DNA of 32,062 nucleotides, taken from the NCBI GenBank assembly GCA_029263395.1, contig JAJCXO010000123.1, forward strand, positions 1 to 32,062, written 5' to 3'. The DNA comes from Acidobacteriota bacterium. Its GTDB lineage: Bacteria > Acidobacteriota > Thermoanaerobaculia > Multivoradales > J023. The notes beneath the pieces are model-generated. The model saw only the letters and a program-made list of their open reading frames with translations. It made no database searches and had not been told where the DNA came from. The translations under genes were made by a program, and so were the position numbers. The first letter of the stretch is position 1. Each line of letters starts with the position of its first letter. Below, piece after piece: positions 24,724-32,062 of the stretch.

Positions 24724-25146
24724 GTGCGAGTGGTGATCGACACGAGCGTCTTTGTTAGCGCCGTCCTAGGCCACGCTGGTGGCGCGAGTCGCCAAGTTCT
24801 TAGGAGGTGTCTCCTCAAGGATCTCTCTCCAGTCATGGGTACCACCCTCTTCTTGGAATACGAAGACGTCGTCGGACGCCGATCGATCATCGATCGATCA
24901 CCATTGGCAGAACCCGAAATAGAGGAGCTTCTCGATGCCTTCGCCAGCGTTTGCACTTGGACCACGGTGTACTACCGTTGGAGACCCAATCTCCTTGACG
25001 AAGCTGACGACCACCTCCTCGAGCTTGCGGTTGCAGCGGGTGCCAAGGCGATCGTGACCAAGAATGTTCGACACCTTCGCAGTGGGGATCTGCGATTTGA
25101 GCAGATTCAGATTCTCAAGCCCGAGCAAGTACTCAAGGAGCTGTGA
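24724..25146 (+). CDS. PIN-domain toxin, COG1569 type
   Basis: A 140-residue putative endoribonuclease. MRVVIDTSVFVSAVLG carries the first catalytic Asp, FLEYEDVV the middle acid, NLLDEADDHLLELAVAAGA the third acidic cluster, and AIVTKNVRHL the final strand, as in TIGR00305 toxins. The start codon is GTG. Unlike vapBC elsewhere in the window, the toxin gene comes first. Its stop is followed by the antitoxin ATG at 25149, whose Shine-Dalgarno lies in the toxin's last codons. Confidence 0.85.
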   Translation: MRVVIDTSVFVSAVLGHAGGASRQVLRRCLLKDLSPVMGTTLFLEYEDVVGRRSIIDRSPLAEPEIEELLDAFASVCTWTTVYYRWRPNLLDEADDHLLELAVAAGAKAIVTKNVRHLRSGDLRFEQIQILKPEQVLKEL

Positions 25147-25148
25147 CG

Positions 25149-25370
25149 ATGGCCACGGTGACCGTACGACTACCCGACGAAAAACACGAACGCCTCAAAA
25201 CAATGGCGAAACGTTATGGCATCAGCCTCAACAAGCTCTTCGAAGAACTCTCGACAACAGCTTTAGCCGAGTTCGACGTCGAGACGCGGTTTCGCGTTCG
25301 AGCGGGTCGAGGGTCGGTTGAGCGAGGGCTGGCGATCTTGGATAGGCTCGATGGGGCAAGAGCCGGGTAG
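25149..25370 (+). CDS. Ribbon-helix-helix antitoxin partner of the PIN toxin
   Basis: The protein has 73 residues. MATVTVRLPDEKHERL then KTMAKRYGISLNKLFEELS is a ribbon-helix-helix DNA-binding domain. The C-terminal part contains AEFDVETRFRVRAGRGSVERGLAILDRLD, as in antitoxins paired with COG1569 PIN toxins. AAGGAG lies 8 bases before ATG 25149; an in-frame GTG at 25143 would instead overlap the toxin stop. A perfect palindrome and a 14-bp repeat array begin only a few bases after the stop. Confidence 0.8.
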   Translation: MATVTVRLPDEKHERLKTMAKRYGISLNKLFEELSTTALAEFDVETRFRVRAGRGSVERGLAILDRLDGARAG

Positions 25371-25375
25371 TATCA

Positions 25376-25473
25376 TTTGTTGTACAACAAAAGATGTACA
25401 ACAAAAGATGTACAACAAAAGATGTACAACAAAAGATGTACAACAAAAGATGTACAACAAAAGATGTACAACA
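25376..25473. repeat. Perfect 14-bp tandem repeat with palindromic head (array 3)
   Basis: TGTACAACAAAAGA is repeated head to tail six times from 25381 to 25464, and a seventh truncated copy ends at 25473. The first copy is extended leftwards into a perfect 16-bp palindrome, TTTGTTGTACAACAAA (25376-25391). Every unit contains the palindromic core TGTACA. Absence of drift implies recent expansion or homogenisation. It lies immediately behind the RHH antitoxin gene. Confidence 0.9.
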
Positions 25474-25760
25474 TGAGCGTTCCCTTGGGAAGCAGCGGCA
25501 GGGCGTCAGCTTTCTTGCGCCCGAAGGTCACCGTTCTCGAGCTCCGCTGAACGAATCCTGATGCCTTTGCCTTCATCCAGAACCGGACTAAACCCTGGTT
25601 TCTAGCCGTATTCTGAGTCAACTGTCGACGTGGCCAGGCAACCTCTAGCCCAACTATTACATCTCTAAAGGCTTATAGACAAACACCAAGACGCTCCGCC
25701 GCACGGCAGCAGCACTCTTGGTTGGTGGTTTTTCTATTGCCACCCCTGGCCAAGCCGAAG

Positions 25761-26102
25761 TTCGGGGAAACTGAAGGCATTGCCACCGGTGACACGACCC
25801 AGGTCACGGGAAGATCTCGGCATTGCCAGCTGTGACAAGGGTGATGCTCAGGGAAGTTCTCGGTACTGTCACTAGTGACAATGCCCTAGTTCGGGGAAGA
25901 TCTCAGTATTGTCAGTCGAAAATTTGACCGATTCTGGGAAGAATAGGGTTTCCTGAGGCGGCTCGAGGGTTCTAGTCGGGAAGAAAAGGGCTTTTGGTGG
26001 GGATCTGGCGGCTATTTCGGGAAGAACCCGGCTTCCGGCGGCGATTGGATCTCCCAACCCGGGAAGATTTCGGCTTCTTTTTGGGATCGGGATGAAGTCT
26101 AC
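25761..26102. repeat. Degenerate tandem repeat array, period 41-43 bp (array 2)
   Basis: A CGGGAAG-type motif recurs eight times; its GGAA core starts at 25766, 25809, 25852, 25895, 25937, 25979, 26020 and 26062. The steps are 43, 43, 43, 42, 42, 41 and 42. The first three units also contain a palindrome of the form TGYCA-n4-TGACA, best seen as TGTCACTAGTGACA at 25867-25880. The later units replace it with GGC-rich sequence. Single-base steps in period rule out a coding repeat. The array lies between the convergent ends of the RHH antitoxin gene and mazF. The 25474-25760 stretch before it shows nothing I can support. Confidence 0.75.
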
Positions 26103-26138
26103 AGCCAGCTTGAACTCATCATCTCTAGTCGCCCAGGA

Positions 26139-26462
26139 TCACCGCGAGTAACTCACATCATCTTCGCCGAGCCTCCCGAGTTTGCGACGAAGGAGTCGTC
26201 GCTCGACGGTCGCGACGACTGGCTTGAAAACAGACGGCTTCAGGAGCCCTGCATCGCGCCATCGTACGATGGGAGCTTCACCTGCGAAGCCGGAAGTCCG
26301 AGTCTGGCTGGTGACAGCGAGGAGGATAAGATCCTGGCGTTCTCGGTGGTACGCCCTCGAACTCACAACGACAGCGGGGCGCCGCTTGCTTGTGCTCTGA
26401 TCTGTGAAGGGAAACGGAACGAGGACGATGTCGCCGAACTCATAGATCGTCGTAGACGGCAT
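26139..26462 (-). CDS. MazF/PemK-family endoribonuclease toxin
   Basis: The protein has 107 residues. MPSTTIYEFGDIVLVPFPFTDQSTSKRRPAVVVSS is the family opening (GDIVLVPFPFTD, then the conserved Arg-Arg-Pro), then QDLILLAVTSQTR and LLKPSVFKPVVATVERRLL. The C-terminus after GRLGEDDV is shorter than usual, lacking the last helix seen in many relatives; this may reflect truncation near array 2. It overlaps the upstream antitoxin gene by 23 bases. It would cleave mRNA or tRNA at specific short sites. Confidence 0.85.
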   Translation of the reverse strand: MPSTTIYEFGDIVLVPFPFTDQSTSKRRPAVVVSSRAYHRERQDLILLAVTSQTRTSGFAGEAPIVRWRDAGLLKPSVFKPVVATVERRLLRRKLGRLGEDDVSYSR

Positions 26463-26703
26463 CTTCGTGATTGTCCCAGATCTTCTGGAAGGAAGCTTCG
26501 GAGAGTCGGGCGGCGGCCTGTGTCAAACGCAGATCGTCATCGCGATGGCGGAGGAAATCGACAAAGTCCTCGACCTCGGCGAGCCTTTCCGGAGGAAGGT
26601 CCGAAGCTTCTGGATCAAAGGCTGCTCTTGGAGTGCTTGGCCCATAGCCGCTATTGTAGCTGGCTTCTCCAAGTCCGCCTGGACGCGGGCTCGAAGAAGG
26701 CAT
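26440..26703 (-). CDS. Antitoxin of the MazF-type module (DUF2281-like)
   Basis: An 87-residue protein from ATG 26703. The second half is typical of small antitoxins paired with MazF/PemK toxins: DLPPERLAEVEDFVDFLRHR, then AAARLSEASFQKIWDNHEDAVYDDL, the latter being a common toxin-binding tail. The first about 30 residues (MPSSSPRPGG and on) are low in conservation and the true start is uncertain. A longer frame reaches 26859 but lacks antitoxin-like sequence. It immediately precedes and overlaps the toxin gene, and is divergent from the HEPN gene. Confidence 0.72.
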   Translation of the reverse strand: MPSSSPRPGGLGEASYNSGYGPSTPRAAFDPEASDLPPERLAEVEDFVDFLRHRDDDLRLTQAAARLSEASFQKIWDNHEDAVYDDL

Positions 26704-26883
26704 CTCCCAAATCCCTGCTACGCTCAGCCGGAAGGCACACCGACAGCGATTACCTTGGCCAGACACAACCTGGCCAGCGGTAGCAGCCTCTGGACAGCGC
26801 CTCACCGCATACCGCCAAGCGCTATCAGGCGACGATGTCCCGGACGATGAGCGACTCATCTACTATGACTCGGGAGGGCAAAC

Positions 26884-28203
26884 ATGGCAAAGTACAGCAA
26901 ACTCCGCCGAAACCTGCTGGACCTAACGGCACTCAATAGTGCCCTGAGCTTTGACACGCGCCTCGCTCTCTTGCGGGTTAGCCAGTCCTACCGCGAGCAG
27001 ATGGAAGCGGACGAGACAACGGACCATTTCGAAGTCTCTTATTGGCACCGTGTCTTTGTGCGCTGCTTCTTCGCACATATGGAAGGCCTCAGCTACTTCA
27101 TGCGGCGTACCGCTGGGCAGGCTGGAAACTCGAAAAGGCTGGGGATCACAACCAAGCAACGCGCTGACCTGCTAGAACGCAGGTACGACAGAGACAGAGA
27201 TCGCGTTACCGACATTCTCGATACCAACACGGTGCCGGAGAATTTGAAACTAGCCTTCCGATATTACCCACGCCTGTTTGACATCAACTTCACACTCAAC
27301 ACTAATTCGCCAAGCTGGAACGCCTTGGTTGCGATAGAGCCCAATAGTGGAGTCGCAACTAAACCTGGCAATCGAGGACTGGTAGGTGCCAGAAATCGGA
27401 TGACCCATACGGGTCGATTCGAGGACTTCTATTCAATCGAGGCCGCACAGACCCTGACGCCATGCTTGGTTTGGTTCCTTCGTTCAACAGCTGAAATGCT
27501 TCGCGAGTGCTACCAACAAGTTGGAGTCGATCCGCCAGAACTCGATGATCACCCCACTGAGGGCCTTGAGTTCAACGCGTCGGCGTTTAAGGAGTTCTCT
27601 ACTACGCGGGAAGAGATGGATCGTGAGACGGTGAAATGGCAAAGCCGCTCGTTCTTAGCATTCCAAACAGCGATCCGCCTGTTGTGGAGAGAGCTCAACA
27701 GGGCGATTGAAGACACTAACCTGCTGCTCAAGCATCGTGGCCTCGATGACCCAACCACTCAGTTCGCTGTCAAGAACAGCTACCGAATCATTATTGTCTA
27801 CGCCGAAGGTTCGGCAGATCTCCTAAGGCGCTATCTTGCGCAGGCACAAGAACGCAACGAGATCACATTGACAGAAGCAGAAGAACGGTCCTTGGAGAGT
27901 GGGCAATTCTTCGATCGGATCGTAGCTACCTACACTGTATTCTCTGCCAAGTTTGGACAAGAAAAAGCATTCTCCGCCGACCCAAACCACTGGCAAGCTG
28001 TGCGTACAGTACTTGGATACAGAAATCGCCTAACGCACCCTCTACGAGTGCGTGACCTCACATTCAATAGACCTTCGACCTTCCGAGTTATCGCTAACAG
28101 CCTCGGCTGGCTGGTAGACACACTTCAGGTGATTCACCTCGACGCCGATCTTATCGGCGACCAAGGCAGGCGAAGCGGCAGCAGCATCACGAGTAAGGAG
28201 TAG
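26884..28203 (+). CDS. Tandem HEPN-like domain protein, putative RNase
   Basis: A 439-residue, helix-rich, soluble protein that I cannot assign to a named family. It contains the same motif twice in similar settings: GARNRMTHTGRFEDF (R170-x4-H175) and GYRNRLTHPLRVRDLTF (R380-x4-H385), each late in a roughly 210-residue half. R-x4-6-H is the catalytic signature of HEPN RNases, which usually act as dimers; here two copies are in one chain. Earlier in each half are long helices with conserved aromatic/acidic residues (YWHRVFVRCFFAHMEGLSYF; FQTAIRLLWRELNRAI). GGGAGG precedes ATG 26884. Codon use is less GC-biased than in the housekeeping genes, which fits transfer. Confidence 0.65.
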   Translation: MAKYSKLRRNLLDLTALNSALSFDTRLALLRVSQSYREQMEADETTDHFEVSYWHRVFVRCFFAHMEGLSYFMRRTAGQAGNSKRLGITTKQRADLLERRYDRDRDRVTDILDTNTVPENLKLAFRYYPRLFDINFTLNTNSPSWNALVAIEPNSGVATKPGNRGLVGARNRMTHTGRFEDFYSIEAAQTLTPCLVWFLRSTAEMLRECYQQVGVDPPELDDHPTEGLEFNASAFKEFSTTREEMDRETVKWQSRSFLAFQTAIRLLWRELNRAIEDTNLLLKHRGLDDPTTQFAVKNSYRIIIVYAEGSADLLRRYLAQAQERNEITLTEAEERSLESGQFFDRIVATYTVFSAKFGQEKAFSADPNHWQAVRTVLGYRNRLTHPLRVRDLTFNRPSTFRVIANSLGWLVDTLQVIHLDADLIGDQGRRSGSSITSKE

Positions 28204-28333
28204 ACCACATCACAGGCGAGCGGCGGCGACGATTAATTACATGCTCTCGATAGGATCCAACTAAGAAAACGCTGCAGCAAAAGAGCGACAAAAATAGAAC
28301 GAAACCTGTCACGCCAAGTAGGGCGACGAAAAA

Positions 28334-29293
28334 CTAATCAACACTCCCCGAAGCCTCGTCCTTGAGCCAGTGGGCTGGGTGTCTCAATCTTCCTGGTAGG
28401 ACAGTATAGGTATCGCCGTTGGCTAAGTTGACCTGCTCCTGAGTAAGAAAAAGTCCGGCGCTTAGGTCGGCGAAGCGGAGGTTAGCGCCAGTGAGGTTGG
28501 CGCCGCGGAGGTCGGCGAAGCGGAGGGAGGCAAAGAGAAGATCTGCTCCAGAAAGGTCAGCACCCCGAAGGTCGGCGCGGCGGAGGTCAGCACCACTGAG
28601 GTTGGCCTCGCTGAGGTTGACACGACGCAAGTCGGCGCGAGGCAAGTCGGCGAGGACAAGGTTGGCCTCGCTGAGATTGGCTCTAAAGAGGCGGGAACGG
28701 TGAAGACAAGCCTGGGCGAGGTTGGCTCCTTCGACACTGGCGCCGATAAGGTTGGCGCGGGTAAGGTCTGCACGGGCAAAGTTGGCCAGGTCGAGCGAGG
28801 CCTCGCGGAAATCGACGCCGAAGAGATTCGTGTCGCGGAAGTCAGCACCAACAAAACCGACCTCGCTGCCGCCGTTAAGGATGGCGTGGCGGAGATCAGC
28901 TACCCAAAAGACGGCGCCTCGGAGGTCAGCACTCCGGAGGTCGGCACCTCGAAGGTCGGCGTCGGTGAAGTCGGCATCTCGCAGGTCGGCGTCACTGAAG
29001 TCGGCGGAACGGAAACTCGTATCCGAGAGGTTCAAGCCCGCTAGGTCCGCCCCAGAAAAGTCTACGCGGACATCCCCGCTGCTGCCCTCTTCCAGCGTGT
29101 ACAAAGCGATCATTGCATCTCGGCGCGCTCTTGCATGAGCCCGCGGGTGGCAGTTTCCTTGCCCAGCAGGCTCACCCCCTTCGGTCGCTGGTACTTGTTC
29201 GCACTCCTCTTCGTATATTGTCCTCAAGAGCTGTGCTCGCCGCACGTTGCGAGTGTCCATCGTCTGCTGTGCGATCTGCCTCGCCTGCTGCAC
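28334..29293 (-). CDS. Pentapeptide-repeat protein, probably 5'-truncated
   Basis: A 319-residue frame from GTG 29293. Residues about 78-280 are A(D/N)LxX pentapeptides (ADLRGADLRSADLRGAVFW and on), forming a right-handed quadrilateral beta-helix. The C-terminal cap LFLTQEQVNLANGDTYTVLP with LRHPAHW is typical of this family. The N-terminus (QQARQIAQQTMDTRNVRRAQLLRTIYEEE, then a Cys/Arg region) matches the middle of longer relatives that begin with membrane segments and a LEEQNRL coiled coil. Here the coil LEEQNRLVQQQVV continues upstream in frame but hits a stop with no ATG, so the real 5' end is probably lost. It is convergent with the HEPN gene. Confidence 0.75.
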   Translation of the reverse strand: MQQARQIAQQTMDTRNVRRAQLLRTIYEEECEQVPATEGGEPAGQGNCHPRAHARARRDAMIALYTLEEGSSGDVRVDFSGADLAGLNLSDTSFRSADFSDADLRDADFTDADLRGADLRSADLRGAVFWVADLRHAILNGGSEVGFVGADFRDTNLFGVDFREASLDLANFARADLTRANLIGASVEGANLAQACLHRSRLFRANLSEANLVLADLPRADLRRVNLSEANLSGADLRRADLRGADLSGADLLFASLRFADLRGANLTGANLRFADLSAGLFLTQEQVNLANGDTYTVLPGRLRHPAHWLKDEASGSVD

Positions 29294-29514
29294 AACTTGC
29301 TGTTGAACAAGTCGGTTCTGTTCCTCGAGGGACTGATTCTGCCGCCGACAGTGGGATCCTGCACCGTTTCCTTAGCTCACCAGCCGCACCCCGCCCTATT
29401 CGAAAGTGACGAGCCACTGCGGATTGCCGCATCGAGCGCCGTCGGCGTCTTGTGCCCGGGAAGCCCCCTGTCCTCCACCGGCAGGAGGTCCTCACAGAAC
29501 CACTTCGGTCAGAA

Positions 29515-29744
29515 AAACCTGCCCCGCTGTTGAACGAAACATCGGATAGGACTGCACCATACAGCTTGACACCACCCAGCTCGTACCATGCAACTGTCCG
29601 CATACTCCGGAAACGGAGTTCCGAGAGGCCTGGACTGAGGGTGGGTCGGACGGCGCGGCGCTGCTTCAGCCAATCATTCCAGATCAAAGGATCCTGAGGC
29701 GCGAGTGCTTCATTCAATTTTGCCAAGTGCATCTTGGCGATCAT
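29515..29744 (-). pseudogene. N-terminal remnant of a second pentapeptide-repeat gene
   Basis: Leftward from ATG 29744, MIAKMHLAKLNEALAPQDPL followed by IWNDWLKQRR resembles the leader of pentapeptide proteins. LGGVKLYGAVLSDVSFN then gives about three pentapeptides before the pattern breaks. The frame stays open to 29172, but its remaining sequence is Arg-rich with no family features. Between 29515 and 29390 the codon-like signal jumps to another frame. I read this as a deletion/frameshift scar joining two pentapeptide genes. Confidence 0.5.
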
Positions 29745-30241
29745 AACGACGCTCCCGACTAAGACAGAATAGCTACCCTGACGTTGACAACCGGCTGGCG
29801 ACCAGAACTCAGACACATCACCAGGATCCCAGACTGACACGGCTGAGTAAGTCAAATATACCAGCTGGCGCGGCGCCGAACGGCCTGGGATTCATCGGCG
29901 TCGAGCAGGATAGCCTCGTGGGGCACATGGCCCAGATGATCCATCGCAACTTCGGGATGCTTGCTAGGGTGGACCGCCGGATCAGCTGGCCCCAACCGTC
30001 TATCACTCAACCTCGGCCAGCATCTCCAGTTCAGAGGAGGACAGTTAACACTGAATCCCCGCCTGAGCGCACTTCTACCATTGGATTTAGACCCGATAAC
30101 ACAACCGCCCCGCCGAATTAAGACCCGAATAGCCCAAACTCTAAGAAGATCGCAGCGCCAAGCACTTATTGGGGGTGGCAGCAAGACGTTCCCAAAAACT
30201 CCTCATCTAGTCTCCCTTGGCGCACGAGGAAGGTTATGTGG
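29745..30241. other. Gene-poor interval next to tRNA-Ser
   Basis: About 500 bases without a gene I can support. On the minus strand an open frame (29852-30184) ends with a GC-rich, codon-like stretch containing VAMDHLGHVPHEAILLDADE and then WYI. It looks like a fragment of a decayed gene, but I do not recognise the family. No second copy of the tRNA 3' end (an attachment-site repeat) is visible here or elsewhere in the window. Confidence 0.4.
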
Positions 30242-30328
30242 CGGAGAGAGTGGGATTCGAACCCACGGACCACGTGAATGGTCAACGGTTTTCAAGACCG
30301 TCGCTTTCGGCCGCTCAGCCATCTCTCC
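30242..30328 (-). tRNA. tRNA-Ser (anticodon UGA)
   Basis: An 87-nt cloverleaf on the minus strand. The acceptor stem is GGAGAGA paired with TCTCTCC, with discriminator G. The D-arm is GGCTGAGCGG, the anticodon stem ACGGT/ACCGT encloses the loop CTTGAAA (anticodon TGA), and a long variable arm (TGACCATTCACGTGGTC) marks it as class II serine. The T-arm is GTGGGTTCGAATCCCAC. No CCA is encoded. It lies 23 bases downstream of the serS stop on the same strand. Confidence 0.97.
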
Positions 30329-30351
30329 GGCGATTTTGGGCCTGGTGGAGC

Positions 30352-31674
<1,323 letters not shown>

Positions 31675-31744
31675 TCACATGGTGGAGTTATTTATCTCAT
31701 AGTATGGGCTGGCCAAAGCGGCTCGAGGCCGTCGACAACGCGGA

Positions 31745-31773
31745 TTCCCAAGCTCGCTGACTCTCACTATAAT
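31745..31773 (+). promoter_or_regulatory. Sigma-70-like promoter for the right-end glycosyltransferase
   Basis: TTCCCA and a perfect TATAAT are separated by 17 bases. The -10 box ends 47 bases before ATG 31821, giving a short leader. It lies in the divergent gap between serS and the glycosyltransferase gene. Only the -10 is a strong match. Confidence 0.5.
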
Positions 31774-31820
31774 ATTGCCCAGCAGCATATGATGGCGTCG
31801 CAATCGCTCGACTCGTCTCC

Positions 31821-32062
31821 ATGCCTCAACCTCACCCTCTGACAGTAACTGCCGAGTCGACCTCGATGTCCAAGCCATTGCCCCTCAGCATCGTCGTGCC
31901 GATCTTCAACGAGCGCGACAACCTGCACGATCTCCACACCGAGTTGATGGGGGTGTTGACCACCAACTTCGAACGGTTCGAGGTCATCTACGTTGACGAC
32001 GGTAGTACCGATGGCTCGGTTGCAATCCTCACCGAGCTTGTCGCCAGTGAACCGGCAGCCAC
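31821..32062 (+). CDS. Family 2 glycosyltransferase, N-terminal part (runs off the right edge)
   Basis: An open frame continues to the window end. LPLSIVVPIFNERDNLHDLH, VIYVDDGSTDGSV and IL are the first strands of a GT-A family 2 transferase, of the DPM/ArnC type that uses polyprenyl phosphate. ATG 31821 follows the predicted promoter; an in-frame ATG at 31866, closer to the domain start, is the alternative. The catalytic DXD and membrane part lie outside the window. Confidence 0.85.
   Translation, partial: MPQPHPLTVTAESTSMSKPLPLSIVVPIFNERDNLHDLHTELMGVLTTNFERFEVIYVDDGSTDGSVAILTELVASEPAA

Noticed and set aside
25228-25460. Minus-strand frames rich in LYIFCC repeats
   Set aside because: They are translations of the 14-bp tandem repeat; three units make a 14-residue pattern by arithmetic, with no start signal.
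25872-26057. Minus-strand frame with repeated FFPE motifs
   Set aside because: It is produced by array 2; the period varies by single bases, so the frame cannot be kept through the array.
20857-26102. The repeat arrays as CRISPR
   Set aside because: Units are about 42 bp with no constant repeat plus variable spacer, units drift along their full length, and no cas genes are present.
26704-26859. Longer N-terminus for the MazF-type antitoxin
   Set aside because: The extension has no antitoxin-like sequence and would make the protein unusually long for the family.
28491-29138. Plus-strand frames rich in RRSAPRRSA and EVGT motifs
   Set aside because: They are complements of the pentapeptide repeats on the other strand.
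29172-29514. Continuation of the leftward open frame as a real protein
   Set aside because: Composition becomes Arg/Ser-rich with no family pattern, and codon-like signal appears in another frame that soon stops.
30242-30328. tRNA-Ser as attachment site of an integrated island
   Set aside because: No second copy of the tRNA 3' end and no integrase gene could be found in the window, so integration is not supported here.

Overview
The window is high-GC DNA with bacterial gene structure: tight same-strand operons, ATGA overlaps and Shine-Dalgarno sequences. Three things suggest Acidobacteriota, perhaps a Thermoanaerobaculia-like lineage. They are a TIGR02999-type ECF sigma factor overlapping a Ser/Thr-kinase-like gene, a secreted subtilase ending in the tail DDFESGDTSAW, and the general gene mix. 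This assignment is inference; no rRNA is present.

Left part (1-11.1 kb). A leftward run carries asnB, an ECF sigma factor and the start of a kinase-type protein. Rightward genes follow: a LanC-like zinc protein with an extra C-terminal PqqD/RRE-like region, a small exported protein and a class 1 isoprenoid-synthase-fold enzyme. Then come a VapBC module with a clear operator palindrome, an anchored SRPBCC protein, a subtilisin-family protease and a polytopic membrane protein.

Middle part (11.1-20.8 kb). A tight leftward operon (flippase, DPM-type glycosyltransferase, methyltransferase, and a fused glutaminase/WbpG-type sugar amidotransferase) looks like a surface-glycan pathway. A divergent membrane-anchored GDSL esterase probably belongs with it. 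Next is a sodium/pH locus: NhaR-type regulator, small zinc-finger protein, tandem universal stress protein and the NhaA antiporter. A 165-bp fold-back element lies at the 3' end of the amidotransferase gene.

Right part (20.8-30.2 kb). This is an accessory region. It has hipBA, a PIN/RHH pair and a MazF-type pair, plus a 5' scrap of a second mazF. It also has an LCAT-like lipase/acyltransferase, a two-domain HEPN protein with two R-x4-H motifs, and a pentapeptide-repeat protein beside the remnant of another. Two unrelated degenerate repeat arrays share the same unusual 41-43 bp period, and both sit between convergent genes. A third array is a perfect 14-bp tandem repeat built around TGTACA.

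Right edge. tRNA-Ser(UGA) lies directly downstream of serS on the same strand. A family-2 glycosyltransferase starts divergently and runs off the end.

The strongest candidates for something undescribed are the tandem-HEPN protein, the pair of 42-bp-period arrays, and the LanC/RRE-like/isoprenoid neighbourhood.
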